A stretch of DNA of 64,000 nucleotides from Tannerellaceae bacterium (GTDB lineage: Bacteria; Bacteroidota; Bacteroidia; Bacteroidales; Tannerellaceae), in assembly GCA_031255855.1 (NCBI GenBank), contig JAIRRS010000112.1:107867-171866 (forward strand). The letters are read 5' to 3'. This document shows, piece by piece, positions 35,902-45,892 of this stretch. The notes beneath the pieces are model-generated. The model saw only the letters and a list, made by a program, of their open reading frames with translations, searched no databases and was not told the DNA's origin. A program made the translations under genes and the position numbers. The stretch's first letter is position 1. Each line of letters starts with the position of its first letter.

Positions 35902-37959
35902 TTAGCCAATCATTTGGATACTTCTTTTGATGAAACGGCTCAATGGCTCGCCTTTCAGCATACCGTTGCTCAACAAGGCAAGGTCTATCAATTCATGAAC
36001 CAGATTGTTGGAAGAGGCATACTCTGTCAGAATCTTTTTGCGTTGTTCACGTAATTCATCGAGCTTCTTGTTTGTATTTTCCAAATCTTCCTTCTCTTCT
36101 GCTGTAATTTCTTCTTCCTTCTTCTTTTCCTGTTTCTTCTGCAGATCGGATTGCCGGGCTTCCCAGCCTTTGATATCGGATTCAACCGGGGTTAATTCTC
36201 CGGCACATGCTTGTTCTTCATCAGTCAGGACTTTCTTAACAAGGTCGTGGTCGGTATTGAGTACCAGATTATAACTGTCGGGCATTTCTCCGTAGAACGA
36301 CATACCCGGTTGCATAGCCGACATTTCGCGCATACGTCTCATATATTCGCTTTGCGTAAGCATAACCGGATTCGCCGTAGCTCCCAATGCTTCGAAAGTA
36401 ACGTAAAATTCAGCCTTTTCTACTTTAGGTACCTGACTTTTAAATACTTCCTGTAAGGCGCTCTTCTGATTTTCTTCAAGGGTTACCTTTTCCGCGTCGG
36501 ATTTGCGGATAATATTGTCGATGGTATCGCTGTCTACCCGTACGAATTGTGTCTTTTCAAACTTTTGTTCCAGTTGTCCTACAATATGCACATCCAATTG
36601 CCCGTCCATCGTCAACACATTATAACCTTTGTCTTTTGCTGCCTGGATGTAGCTGTATTGTTCTTCCGTGCTGTTGGTATACAGGTAGATTAAATTCTTG
36701 TCTTTGTCTGTCTGGTTTTCTTTAACCAATGTCTTGTATTCCTCAAAAGTATAGTATTTGCCATCAACATCTTTCAATAAAGCGAATTTGGCGGCACGTT
36801 CATAGAATTTTTCGTCGGTCAGCATACCATATTCGATGAATAGCTTGAGGCTATTCCATTTTTCCTCAAACTGCGGACGGTCGTTCTTGTAGATTTCTTC
36901 CAAACGGTCGGCCACTTTCTTGGTAATGTGGTTGGATATTTTCTTGACATTCTGGTCGCTCTGCAGGTAAGAACGGGAAACATTCAACGGAATATCCGGC
37001 GAATCCAATACTCCATGCAATAAGGTAAGGAATTCAGGAACGATACCTTCTACGGAATCGGTAACAAATACCTGGTTGGAATACAGTTGTATCTTATTAC
37101 GATTTAAATCGAGGTTATTCTTGATGCGGGGGAAATAAAGGATCCCTGTCAGGTTAAACGGATAATCTACGTTCAGGTGAATCCAGAAAAGCGGCTCTTC
37201 AGTCATTGGATAAAGTTCCTGATAGAACTTTTTGTAATCTTCATCGGTCAGTTCGGAAGGTTTACGCACCCAAGCCGGTTTGGTATCATTGATGATATTG
37301 TCTTCTTCCGTATCAACATATTTACCATCTTTCCATTCTTGTTTTTTACCAAAAGCTATCGGAATAGGAAGAAAACGGCAATATTTCTTTAATAAACCAC
37401 TAATTTTATCCTTTTGCAGGAATTCTTTGTTATCGTCATCAATGTAGAGGATAATGTCGGTACCAAAATCGTCTTTTTTTGTTTCTTCTGTGGTGTATTC
37501 AGGATTGCCTTCGCAACTCCATTTCATGGGAACGGCGCCTTCTTTGTAAGATTTAGTCACAATTTCCACTTTCTTTGATACCATGAAAGTAGAATAAAAT
37601 CCAAGTCCGAAATGCCCGATAATAGCGGCCGCATCATTTTTGTATTTCTCAACAAACTCTTCAGCGCCTGAGAATGCAATCTGGTTGATATATTTGTCTA
37701 TCTCTTCGGCCGTCATACCGATACCCCGGTCGCTAACGGTGAGTGTTCCGGCTTTTTCATCGACTTTAATGTGGATTGTTTGGTCGCCTAATTCGCCTTT
37801 GAATTCACCGACAGACGATAATGTTTTCAACTTCTGCGTAGCATCTACGGCATTTGAAACTATTTCACGAAGAAAAATTTCGTGGTCGCTGTACAAAAAC
37901 TTTTTAATGATGGGGAATATGTTTTCACTTGTTACCCCGATGTTTCCTTGTTTTGCCAT
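35902..37959 (-). CDS. htpG: Molecular chaperone HtpG (Hsp90)
   Basis: The 685-residue cytosolic Hsp90 homologue has the GHKL ATPase domain at the N-terminus: FLREIVSNAVDATQKL with the catalytic Glu and Asn, SDRGIGMTAEEIDKY, and FGLGFYSTFMVSKKVEI. The middle domain contains GILYFPRI and the client/arginine loop SRSYLQSDQNVKKI. The C-terminal dimerisation domain includes a charged helix rich in Lys and Glu (KKQEKKKEEEITAEEKEDLE). The open frame extends 30 codons upstream, but that part covers the clpC terminator, so the ATG at 37957-37959 (MAKQGNIGVTSEN) is the start. It lies downstream of clpC with separate termination. Confidence 0.96.
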   Translation of the reverse strand: MAKQGNIGVTSENIFPIIKKFLYSDHEIFLREIVSNAVDATQKLKTLSSVGEFKGELGDQTIHIKVDEKAGTLTVSDRGIGMTAEEIDKYINQIAFSGAEEFVEKYKNDAAAIIGHFGLGFYSTFMVSKKVEIVTKSYKEGAVPMKWSCEGNPEYTTEETKKDDFGTDIILYIDDDNKEFLQKDKISGLLKKYCRFLPIPIAFGKKQEWKDGKYVDTEEDNIINDTKPAWVRKPSELTDEDYKKFYQELYPMTEEPLFWIHLNVDYPFNLTGILYFPRIKNNLDLNRNKIQLYSNQVFVTDSVEGIVPEFLTLLHGVLDSPDIPLNVSRSYLQSDQNVKKISNHITKKVADRLEEIYKNDRPQFEEKWNSLKLFIEYGMLTDEKFYERAAKFALLKDVDGKYYTFEEYKTLVKENQTDKDKNLIYLYTNSTEEQYSYIQAAKDKGYNVLTMDGQLDVHIVGQLEQKFEKTQFVRVDSDTIDNIIRKSDAEKVTLEENQKSALQEVFKSQVPKVEKAEFYVTFEALGATANPVMLTQSEYMRRMREMSAMQPGMSFYGEMPDSYNLVLNTDHDLVKKVLTDEEQACAGELTPVESDIKGWEARQSDLQKKQEKKKEEEITAEEKEDLENTNKKLDELREQRKKILTEYASSNNLVHELIDLALLSNGMLKGEPLSRFIKRSIQMIG

Positions 37960-38016
37960 AACTATAAGTATCTTATTATTTAATATGTTGATCTCTGTTT
38001 GTTGCATACTATTTTG

Positions 38017-38049
38017 CAAAAAAAATGCCAGACAATACAAGTCTGACAT
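38017..38049 (-). terminator. Intrinsic terminator of clpC
   Basis: Read on the minus strand, ATGTCAGAC pairs with GTCTGGCAT around a 7-nt loop, followed by a run of T residues (plus-strand A tract 38018-38025). It lies about 70 bp after the clpC stop. Confidence 0.8.
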
Positions 38050-38120
38050 TTTGTCTTATTCATTTTAAACAAAAGGTACGGAGACACGGAGATTTTAACG
38101 AAACGCTGTCTCCTGTATTT

Positions 38121-40667
38121 TTATTCTTTCTTTTTCACTTCTGTTATAAGCTTTCGTCCTTCTTTGTCGAATTGGACAAGAATGGTGTCTCCCTCGCTTA
38201 CTGAAGCTTTGATTATCATCTCTGCCATTTCGTCTTCCAGGTACTTCTGGATAGCACGTTTCAACGGGCGGGCGCCAAATTGTACGTCGTATCCTTTGGA
38301 AGCGATGAAATCTTTGGCTTCTTCCGTAAGGACGAGTGAATAACCCAATTTCCGAACCCTGTCGTATAAACCTTCCAATTCGATATCGATAATTTTATAG
38401 ATGGCTTCTTTATCCAATTGGTCAAACATGACAATATCGTCGATACGGTTCAGAAACTCAGGGGCAAAAGCTTTGTTCAGCGCCTTTTGAATCACGCTAC
38501 GGGAGAAATCTTTGTCTGTTTCGTCGGAGCTTTTTGTGTTGAAACCCACTCCCCTGCCAAAATCTTTCAACTGGCGGGTACCTATATTGGACGTTAATAT
38601 CAGGATTGTATTCTTAAAGTCGATACGGCGCCCCAGGCTGTCGGTTAAACGACCTTCATCCAATACTTGCAATAAGATATTAAATACGTCGGGATGAGCC
38701 TTTTCTATCTCATCTAACAAAACAACAGAGTAAGGCTTACGGCGTACTTTTTCCGTCAACTGTCCACCTTCTTCATAACCCACATATCCGGGAGGCGCGC
38801 CGATTAGTCTGGAAACGGCAAATTTCTCCAGATATTCGCTCATGTCGATACGTATCAGCGCATCGGAAGAATCGAATAGATATTCCGCAAGTTTTTTTGC
38901 CAAATGGGTTTTACCAACGCCTGTCGGGCCTAAAAACATGAAGGTTCCGATTGGTTTGTTCGGGTCTTTCAGGCCAACCCTGTTACGTTGTATCGCTTTA
39001 ACGATCTTCGAAACGGCTTCATCTTGTCCAACAACTTTATTTTTCAGCTTTTCGCCCATTTCGAGAAGTTTCACATTCTCGGCAGTAGCAATACGTTGAA
39101 CAGGCACGCCTGACATCATGGCAACTACTTCGGCTACCTTTTCTTCATCAACTGTCTCCCTGTGTTCCTGCAACTCCTGTTCCCATTTGGCTTTGGCAGC
39201 TTCCAATTGCAATAATAACTGACGCTCTTTGTCCCGGTAGCTGGCTGCTAACTCGAAGTTCTGTGATTTAACAGCGGCCAGTTTTTTTGCTTTCGTCTCT
39301 TCTACTTTGGCTTCCAGTTCTTCAATGCTTTTCGGGACTACGACATTAGATGTATGTACGCGCGAACCGGCTTCGTCCAAAGCATCAATGGCCTTGTCGG
39401 GGAAGTTCCGGTCGCTAATATACCTTTCCGCCAGGTTTACACAGGCTTTCAATGCTTCGTCTGTATAGATAACGTTATGATGTTCTTCATAACGGGGCTT
39501 GATATTCCGGAGGATTTGCAAGGTCTCTTCAGCAGTCGTCGGGTCTACGATCACCTTTTGGAAACGACGTTCCAATGCGCCGTCTTTTTCTACATTCCTG
39601 CGGTATTCATCCAATGTCGTAGCGCCTATACATTGTATTTCGCCACGTGCCAGGGCTGGTTTCAGCATATTAGCCGCGTCCATTGAACCCGACGCCGAAC
39701 CGGCGCCAACAATGGTATGTATCTCATCTATAAACAAGATGATATTCGGGTTTTTGGATAATTCGTTCAGTATGGCTTTGATACGTTCTTCAAATTGTCC
39801 CCGGTATTTGGTACCGGCCACAATAGATGCCATATCAAGGCTGATAACGCGTTTGTCGAACAATATGCGCGATACTTTCCGTTGGATAATACGCGATGCC
39901 AATCCTTCTACGATGGCCGATTTGCCTACCCCCGGTTCACCGATAAGTACCGGATTGTTTTTTTTACGGCGGCTTAGTATCTGCGCCAAGCGTTCGATTT
40001 CTTTTTCACGTCCCACGATTGGGTCGAGGCGGTCTTCGGCGGCAGCCCGTGTCATATCCGTACCGAAATTATCCAGCACAGGCGTGTCGTTCGGCGATTT
40101 CGGTTGCGAGCCTCCGGATGAACGCGACGACTCTTTCTTAGAATAGAGACCTTCATCTTCTTCATCGTCGTCGTCGTCGGTATAACCGTCATTTATCTCG
40201 TTTAATTCTTCTAAATCAAAATCATAGACATCCTCCCCATTCGTCATGTTGTGTAATACCGAACGATAAGTCACTCCTATATGTTCCAATACTTTAGCTG
40301 CGACATTGAATTCCTCTTTCAGTATGGCTAAAAGTAAATGTTCGGTTTCTGTTTCTTCACTTTTGAACATACGCGCTTCAAGCATGCTCATGCGTAAGAC
40401 GCGTTCGGATGTCTTACTGATGATAATATCAGTACCGGCTACTTCATCAGCATCATATGTATTGCGTATTTCTTCTTCTATTTTTCTTTTTATCTCGAAT
40501 ATGTCGGCGTTCAACTCATGCAATATTGTTATAGCCTTGCTTTCACCGTCGCGGATAATACCCAACATCAAATGTTCGGGACCGATATAGCTGTTTTGAA
40601 GCCTTGCCGCTTCTTCCCGGCTATAGCCGATAACATCAATGAGTTTTTTGGAATAATTATTTTTCAT
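38121..40667 (-). CDS. clpC: ATP-dependent Clp protease ATP-binding subunit ClpC
   Basis: The 848-residue Hsp100 AAA+ unfoldase works with ClpP in protein quality control. The N domain (about 1-145) has two Clp-N repeats ([19 protein letters not shown] and [14 protein letters not shown]). An acidic linker ([10 protein letters not shown]) precedes AAA module 1, with Walker A GEPGVGKS at 243-250. The M domain (UVR-like, around 430-500) and AAA module 2 follow, the latter with [12 protein letters not shown]. The ClpP-contact loop segment appears as [20 protein letters not shown]. Length and order fit ClpC rather than ClpB. It has its own promoter and terminator. Confidence 0.95.
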   Translation of the reverse strand: MKNNYSKKLIDVIGYSREEAARLQNSYIGPEHLMLGIIRDGESKAITILHELNADIFEIKRKIEEEIRNTYDADEVAGTDIIISKTSERVLRMSMLEARMFKSEETETEHLLLAILKEEFNVAAKVLEHIGVTYRSVLHNMTNGEDVYDFDLEELNEINDGYTDDDDDEEDEGLYSKKESSRSSGGSQPKSPNDTPVLDNFGTDMTRAAAEDRLDPIVGREKEIERLAQILSRRKKNNPVLIGEPGVGKSAIVEGLASRIIQRKVSRILFDKRVISLDMASIVAGTKYRGQFEERIKAILNELSKNPNIILFIDEIHTIVGAGSASGSMDAANMLKPALARGEIQCIGATTLDEYRRNVEKDGALERRFQKVIVDPTTAEETLQILRNIKPRYEEHHNVIYTDEALKACVNLAERYISDRNFPDKAIDALDEAGSRVHTSNVVVPKSIEELEAKVEETKAKKLAAVKSQNFELAASYRDKERQLLLQLEAAKAKWEQELQEHRETVDEEKVAEVVAMMSGVPVQRIATAENVKLLEMGEKLKNKVVGQDEAVSKIVKAIQRNRVGLKDPNKPIGTFMFLGPTGVGKTHLAKKLAEYLFDSSDALIRIDMSEYLEKFAVSRLIGAPPGYVGYEEGGQLTEKVRRKPYSVVLLDEIEKAHPDVFNILLQVLDEGRLTDSLGRRIDFKNTILILTSNIGTRQLKDFGRGVGFNTKSSDETDKDFSRSVIQKALNKAFAPEFLNRIDDIVMFDQLDKEAIYKIIDIELEGLYDRVRKLGYSLVLTEEAKDFIASKGYDVQFGARPLKRAIQKYLEDEMAEMIIKASVSEGDTILVQFDKEGRKLITEVKKKE

Positions 40668-40703
40668 ATCATCAATTTAATGCTCTTTTTAATGCTCTTT
40701 AGG

Positions 40704-40736
40704 CAAAGTTAGTAATCTTTGTCTATGTAACATCAA
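40704..40736 (-). promoter_or_regulatory. Promoter of clpC
   Basis: On the minus strand TTG (40734-40736), a 22-bp spacer and TAACTTTG (40704-40711) resemble the Bacteroidetes consensus. Between this and the ATG lies a direct repeat of AATGCTCTTT (plus-strand view, within 40678-40702) in the leader. Confidence 0.5.
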
Positions 40737-40990
40737 AATCTGTGCCAATGTTGACAACTTCCCTCAATTATTCCGTTTTGTAGCTTAAATACCGGTTATT
40801 ATGCCGTGAATAGTTATCAACAAAAAAGGGGTACTTTCACAAGCATCCCTCTTACTTTTTAAGACTAACCATATATTTTCAAACCATATAATAATGATGC
40901 AAAGATATAGATTTTATTTAATTTACAACAAAAATTTAAAAGAAATGTTCCGTAATGTAAAATTTTCAGTTCCTGCAACCAAACACGCTT

Positions 40991-41036
40991 TTTTATAACA
41001 GAGAGTTAACTCTATTTTATAACAGAGTTGACTCTA
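40991..41036. repeat. Tandem pair of near-palindromes AGAGTTRACTCT
   Basis: Two copies of TTTTATAACAGAG(AG)TTRACTCTA occupy 40991-41014 and 41015-41036. Each contains a dyad: AGAGTTAACTCT (41002-41013, perfect) and AGAGTTGACTCT (41024-41035, one mismatch), with centres exactly 22 bp apart. They lie 65 bp downstream of the PHP phosphatase gene and about 330 bp upstream of the clpC start, in the gap 40668-41100. Otherwise the gap holds only the clpC promoter. Operator pair or weak terminator are both possible. Confidence 0.65.
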
Positions 41037-41100
41037 TTTTTAGTTTTTTTGACGATAAAAGGGGATTGGAAATTCGTTCTTGTTAGGGGATATATGCCTG

Positions 41101-41946
41101 TTACAAAGGTGCTTCTACCCATTTTCCTTTTATTAATTCCCTTGTCGCGCGAAAACCTGAATCTTTTAAGAATTTAAGAGCTTCGGGGCGGCCATCGTTA
41201 ACAAGGTCGGGAAAATGGCAATCAGAATTTACCATTACCGGGATATTTCTTTCCAAGAGTAAGGGAATATGGCATACATGGGGGAAGGTTTGATTTTTCT
41301 TGCTAAGGTTTTTTGTGTTTATTTCCACCATTATTTCTTTTTGGGCGATTAAATCAAGGCAATCTTTCAATAGATTCCGGTACCATGCTTCTTCCATCAA
41401 TAATTCTTTATATCGTTGCCCGTTCATATATACCTTATCTATATGCCCAACGATATCTATTCCGCCATATTCGACCATTTTCATGGTCGATTCAAAATAT
41501 TGAGTAACCAGTTTTCTGATATCGCCGCCGAAATGCTTGTCCACGGAATCTTTAAATTCGGCGAATCCTCCGTCAATGCAAACCATATTATCTTCTGATA
41601 AATGTTCCGACAAAGGAAGAAAATGGACAGACCCTATCCGGTAATCCAACGGCAACTCACGGAAATAGGAAATAGATGGGTTGAACGTTTCATCCAGATA
41701 ATCAATTTCCAGGCTTACATAGATTTCCAGCTTATCCGCATATTTTTTTTTCAACCGTTCGATTTCAGCTAGATATTCGGGCATATCGCTTGCCGACATA
41801 TTCCAAAATGTTTCGAATGGAAGAGGAGAATGGGAGGAAAATCCATATGCCCGAAAACCTTTTGAAACAGCAAATTTCACAAAGTTTTCAGGCATACTTC
41901 TTCCGTCACAGAATATACAATGACTATGGTAATTACTTAATGACAT
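41101..41946 (-). CDS. PHP-domain histidinol-phosphatase family protein
   Basis: The 281-residue cytoplasmic metallophosphatase has the PHP motifs NYHSHCIFCDG near the start, GFSSHSPLP, SLEIDYLD, GSVHFLP, DIVGHIDKV, EINTKNL and VNSDCHFPDLV, all metal-site segments. It is closest to the HisK-type histidinol-phosphatases (about 260-280 residues). No other histidine-biosynthesis gene is in the window, so the substrate may differ. The ATG at 41946 lies inside the 3' end of kbl (14-bp overlap), so it is probably co-transcribed with kbl. Confidence 0.85.
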   Translation of the reverse strand: MSLSNYHSHCIFCDGRSMPENFVKFAVSKGFRAYGFSSHSPLPFETFWNMSASDMPEYLAEIERLKKKYADKLEIYVSLEIDYLDETFNPSISYFRELPLDYRIGSVHFLPLSEHLSEDNMVCIDGGFAEFKDSVDKHFGGDIRKLVTQYFESTMKMVEYGGIDIVGHIDKVYMNGQRYKELLMEEAWYRNLLKDCLDLIAQKEIMVEINTKNLSKKNQTFPHVCHIPLLLERNIPVMVNSDCHFPDLVNDGRPEALKFLKDSGFRATRELIKGKWVEAPL

Positions 41947-43123
41947 TCAATTCTTTTCCTACCTTAATGAAAGCATTGATGGCTTGGTCAAGATGTTCTT
42001 TTTCGTGTCCTGCAGATAGTTGTACGCGGATACGCGCTTGTTCTTTAGGAACTACCGGATAGTAGAAGCCGGTTACATAAATACCTTCTTCCTGCATGCG
42101 GGTAGCAAAGTCTTGCGACAGTTTCGCATCGTATAACATAACGGCGCAAATGGCTGATTGCGTTGGTTTAATGTCAAATCCGGCAGCAATCATTTTATCG
42201 CAGAAGTAGGTTACATTATTTATTAATTTGGTATGCAACGCGTCACTTTCGCCTAACATTTTAAACATTTCCAGGCTGGCGCCTACAATAGAAGGAGCCA
42301 ATGAATTAGAGAAAAGATACGGGCGTGAACGTTGGCGAAGCATATCGATAATTTCTTTCTTTCCGGTAGTGAATCCACCCATAGCACCTCCGAATGCTTT
42401 GCCCAACGTACCGGTAAAGATATCTATCTTACCATAACAAGTATATTTTTCGGCAACACCACGTCCTGTCGGGCCTACAACACCGGCAGAGTGCGATTCG
42501 TCTACCATTACCAGGGCATCATACTTTTCAGCCAGTTCACAGATTTTATCCATCGGAGCTACATTGCCGTCCATAGAGAATACACCGTCTGTGGCAATAA
42601 CGCGGAAGCGTTGAGCCTGTGCCTCTTGCAGACACCGTTCCAAATCGGCCATATCGGCATTGGCATAACGATATCGTTTGGCTTTACATAAACGTACGCC
42701 ATCAATTATGGAAGCATGGTTCAACGCGTCTGAAATGATAGCGTCTTCATCGGTAAATAATGGTTCGAACAAACCGCCATTGGCATCGAAACAGGCAGCA
42801 TACAAAATCGTATCTTCTGTTTTGAAATAATCAGCGATGGCAGCTTCCAGTTCTTTGTGGAGATCTTGGGTTCCGCAAATAAAGCGGACAGACGACATGC
42901 CGTATCCGTGGGTATCCATAGCGTCTTTGGCAGCTTTAATCAGGCGTTGATTGTCTGATAATCCCAAATAATTGTTAGCGCAAAAGTTTAACACATGTTC
43001 GCCGGCGTTTACCTGAATACCAGCTCTTTGAGGCGTAGTAATGATACGCTCGTTCTTGTACAGTCCGGCGGCTTTGATGTTGGCCAGTTCATCTGTCAAG
43101 AAATCTTTTAGTTTTCCGTACAT
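41933..43123 (-). CDS. kbl: Glycine C-acetyltransferase (2-amino-3-ketobutyrate CoA ligase)
   Basis: The 396-residue PLP enzyme of the alpha-oxoamine synthase family cleaves 2-amino-3-ketobutyrate with CoA to glycine and acetyl-CoA. The PLP lysine is Lys242 in FTGTLGKAFGGAMGG; other motifs are FCANNYLGLSD, GMSSVRFICGTQDLH and MVDESHSAGVVGPTGRG. Length matches E. coli Kbl (398). It completes the threonine-to-glycine route with the unlinked tdh at 21503-22450. It overlaps the PHP phosphatase gene downstream, and a 22-bp repeat array lies just upstream. Confidence 0.94.
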   Translation of the reverse strand: MYGKLKDFLTDELANIKAAGLYKNERIITTPQRAGIQVNAGEHVLNFCANNYLGLSDNQRLIKAAKDAMDTHGYGMSSVRFICGTQDLHKELEAAIADYFKTEDTILYAACFDANGGLFEPLFTDEDAIISDALNHASIIDGVRLCKAKRYRYANADMADLERCLQEAQAQRFRVIATDGVFSMDGNVAPMDKICELAEKYDALVMVDESHSAGVVGPTGRGVAEKYTCYGKIDIFTGTLGKAFGGAMGGFTTGKKEIIDMLRQRSRPYLFSNSLAPSIVGASLEMFKMLGESDALHTKLINNVTYFCDKMIAAGFDIKPTQSAICAVMLYDAKLSQDFATRMQEEGIYVTGFYYPVVPKEQARIRVQLSAGHEKEHLDQAINAFIKVGKELNVIK

Positions 43124-43219
43124 ATCTTGTTTTTTGTTTGTTTATTAGATATGCAAAGGTCTATATTTTTTCGGGATTATTTTGTTTTACGGGTGAATTA
43201 TTATTTTTTTACAAAAATT

Positions 43220-43317
43220 CATCCGGATGTTTTTCTATTTTCATTGGGATGATCGTGGAAAATCATTGGGATGATTCTCCGCAATCATTGGGATGTTTCT
43301 AAAATTTATCCAGATGA
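43220..43317 (+). repeat. 22-bp tandem repeat array, locus 3 (five units)
   Basis: Units start at 43220 (CATCCGGATG), 43242, 43264 and 43286 (all CATTGGGATG) and about 43307 (TATCCAGATG). The first three steps are exactly 22 bp and the last about 21 bp. AAAAATT precedes the first unit, as at the other two loci. The array lies between the kbl start and the copA stop codon, which directly abuts its last unit. Confidence 0.85.
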
Positions 43318-45531
43318 TTATTTTGCCTTCAATCGCAAACTGTTTGTTACTACCGCAACAGAGCTGAAAGCCATAGCCATACTGGCTATCATGGGATTAA
43401 GCAACAACCCGTTTACCGGATATAAAACTCCGGCAGCCAACGGTATGCCGATTACATTAAAGATAAACGCCCAAAACAGGTTTTGCTTGATTTGACGAAC
43501 TGTTTGTCTGGAAAGGCGTATAGCTTCCGGCAGCAAAGACAAATCCGAAGTCATTAATGTAACCATTGCTACATCCATCGCGATATCAGTTCCTTTACCC
43601 ATCGCTACACTTACATCGGCGCGAGCCAACGCTTGCGAATCGTTGATGCCGTCGCCTACCATGGCAACTTTTTTACCTTTGCGTTGCAACTCTTTCACGT
43701 ATTCGTCTTTATCGTTGGGCAGCATGCCTGCTTTATAGTTGTCAATTCCTAAAGCAGTCGCTACCATTCCGGCGCTATGTTGTGTGTCACCGGTAAGCAA
43801 ATGCACTTCTATCCCTTGTTTTTTCAACGAATCGATGGCTAATAAAGAGGTAGGCTTTATACGGTCGGCAATCGCCAATACAGCTAAAAGGGTTGAATCA
43901 CCACCATAATATATAATACTGTATCCGTTCTTTTCCCATTGTTCTATATGCTTGACTACATTATCGGGGATGATTGCCTGGAAACGATCCGGCAACGTCC
44001 TATTTCCTACCCAATAGGTTTCATCACCTACTTCCATACGTACACCCTGGCCGGTGATACTTTCAAAACTCTTCGGTTCAAATGTAGAAGCGCCGGAATC
44101 TTCAAGCCATTTAACAATAGCCGAAGCCAGCGGATGTTCCGATTTTAATTCAGCCGTGTACAGAATATCCAGGTAGCAAACGTTGGCTACAGACATCCAA
44201 TAAGAGTCAACAACCTGCGGGACACCTTCCGTCAACGTACCTGTTTTATCAAGTACAACCGTATTAATCTTACATAAGTTTTCGAGGGCGAAGGCATCTT
44301 TTATCAGGATATGCCGTCCGGCAGCTTTACCCATGCCTACCATTAAAGCCGTAGGAGTGGCAAGCCCCAACGCGCAGGGACAAGCAATCACCAATACCGA
44401 TACAGCGGCCAGCAGTCCGTACGAGAAATGAGGCGTACCTCCCGCTACCAGCCAGATAATAAATGTAAGCATGGCAATCAAAACGACAACCGGCACGAAT
44501 ATCCTGCTGATTTTGTCAACAATACGCTGTACAGGAGCTTTGCTACCTTGCGCCTCTTGTACCATCCTGACTATCTGAGCCAACATGGTAGACGCTCCTA
44601 CTCCGGTAGCTTGTATGGTAAAAGCGCCTTTTTGGTTGATGGTACCGGCCAGTACGTTGTCTCCGATATTTTTTTCGACAGGAATGGGTTCTCCGTTCAA
44701 CATGCTTTCATCAACAGCGGAACTTCCTTTGATCAAGACTCCGTCTACCGGAATCTTTTCGCCGGGACGGACATTGATACTGTCTCCGGTTTGCAAAGTG
44801 GAAATAAGTACTTCCTCCTCGCGTCCGCCTGTCACTTTGCGGGCTGTTTTGGGTTGTAGCCCCATTAATCCTTTAATGGCTGAAGAAGTCCTGTTCTTTG
44901 CTCTGTCTTCAAGCAATTTACCCAACAATACAAAAGCAATAATGATACCCGAAGCCTCGTAATATACATGAGGTTCCAGCCCGCGGCTTGTCCAGAACTG
45001 AGGATAGACCGTATTAAATAAACTAAACAGGAAAGCGATAGACGTACTAAGGGCTACCAACGTATCCATATTAGCCTTATTATTTAACGCATGACGAATA
45101 CCGTTCACATAAAAGGAATGTCCGAACAACACCATGATTGCCAATGCCAGCGCCATCATTACCCAGTTTACATAAGGGAGATGCATGAACGCCATACCCA
45201 ATACAGCTAAGGGGATAGCCAATATCCAGGCGCCGATAGTGTTGCGCCTTAACCGCTCATAATGTTTCCGGTTTATCTTGTCCCGTACTTCCACCGCGTC
45301 TTCTTCTTTCTCTTCAATCACCATACGATAACCGGCCGATTGTACGGCCGTTTGCATATCTCCCAGTGAAATATCGGCTGGATAGTAGGTTACTTTCAAT
45401 GTATTGGCGGCAAAGCTTACGGAAGCATCCTCTACGCCCGGCAAATTCTTTACTGTATTTTCAACATTGTTTGCACAAACTGCACAACTCATTTCTAATA
45501 CAGGAATTATTCTTGTTTCTATTTTTTTCAT
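43318..45531 (-). CDS. copA: Copper-translocating P1B-type ATPase
   Basis: The 737-residue heavy-metal ATPase exports Cu(I). An N-terminal metal-binding domain has [10 protein letters not shown] with the CxxC pair at residues 16-19. Eight membrane helices are expected. The ion-path motif [19 protein letters not shown] is the CPC type of Cu/Ag pumps. The phosphorylation site is [11 protein letters not shown], the hinge [13 protein letters not shown], and the last helices carry [15 protein letters not shown] and [14 protein letters not shown] residues typical of CopA. It precedes kbl on the minus strand but is separated by the repeat array and probably not co-transcribed. Confidence 0.94.
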   Translation of the reverse strand: MKKIETRIIPVLEMSCAVCANNVENTVKNLPGVEDASVSFAANTLKVTYYPADISLGDMQTAVQSAGYRMVIEEKEEDAVEVRDKINRKHYERLRRNTIGAWILAIPLAVLGMAFMHLPYVNWVMMALALAIMVLFGHSFYVNGIRHALNNKANMDTLVALSTSIAFLFSLFNTVYPQFWTSRGLEPHVYYEASGIIIAFVLLGKLLEDRAKNRTSSAIKGLMGLQPKTARKVTGGREEEVLISTLQTGDSINVRPGEKIPVDGVLIKGSSAVDESMLNGEPIPVEKNIGDNVLAGTINQKGAFTIQATGVGASTMLAQIVRMVQEAQGSKAPVQRIVDKISRIFVPVVVLIAMLTFIIWLVAGGTPHFSYGLLAAVSVLVIACPCALGLATPTALMVGMGKAAGRHILIKDAFALENLCKINTVVLDKTGTLTEGVPQVVDSYWMSVANVCYLDILYTAELKSEHPLASAIVKWLEDSGASTFEPKSFESITGQGVRMEVGDETYWVGNRTLPDRFQAIIPDNVVKHIEQWEKNGYSIIYYGGDSTLLAVLAIADRIKPTSLLAIDSLKKQGIEVHLLTGDTQHSAGMVATALGIDNYKAGMLPNDKDEYVKELQRKGKKVAMVGDGINDSQALARADVSVAMGKGTDIAMDVAMVTLMTSDLSLLPEAIRLSRQTVRQIKQNLFWAFIFNVIGIPLAAGVLYPVNGLLLNPMIASMAMAFSSVAVVTNSLRLKAK

Positions 45532-45892
45532 TGTTTAAAAAGCATTCTTTCTATTCTCTACAAAACAGTTTTTTCTCTCCTTTTGTTTCAGGCAGAAAAA
45601 TCAAAAGCATTCACTTAAAAGGGATTAGTTACAAAATCAAACAAAATTACACAAATAAATGAATAAGTAGATAAGTTTTTTATCTTTTTATGGTTGAAAT
45701 GATAGGAAACATGCCTGTTTTCTGTAAAATAATATACATAGAAAGCGGATTTAGGAGAATCATTGTTTGTTTTTGATTTGAAAGATTTATATCTGAATTG
45801 TTTTATTATTTTGGTAAGGCTGCGCTGATAAAAAAACATAAAGAAGGGTGTTTCTTTCGTGGAAATATCCTTTTGTTATATATTTGCAAGCC
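45532..45892. other. Intergenic region between copA and the porin gene
   Basis: This AT-rich divergent spacer should hold the promoters of copA (minus) and of the porin (plus). For the porin a -7 element TATATTTG is seen at 45879-45886, only 6 nt before the ATG. The 74-codon minus-strand open frame inside the gap has no recognisable features and is not called. No copper-regulator site or RNA gene was recognised. Confidence 0.4.

Noticed and set aside
37960..38049. Upstream start for HtpG giving 30 extra residues
   Set aside because: The extension is the reverse reading of the clpC terminator hairpin and its T-tract; Hsp90 begins at MAKQGN.
39499..40146. 215-codon open frame antisense to clpC
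   Set aside because: It lies entirely inside clpC on the opposite strand and has no recognisable domain; a shadow of codon bias.
41002..41035. AGAGTTRACTCT dyads considered as a plain terminator of the PHP phosphatase gene
   Set aside because: On the minus strand neither hairpin is followed by a T-run of terminator quality, and stems are short and AT-rich; kept as a possible operator instead.
45615..45839. 74-codon minus-strand frame between copA and the porin gene
   Set aside because: Composition is that of translated AT-rich DNA, with no domain or start context; the gap is better explained as promoters.
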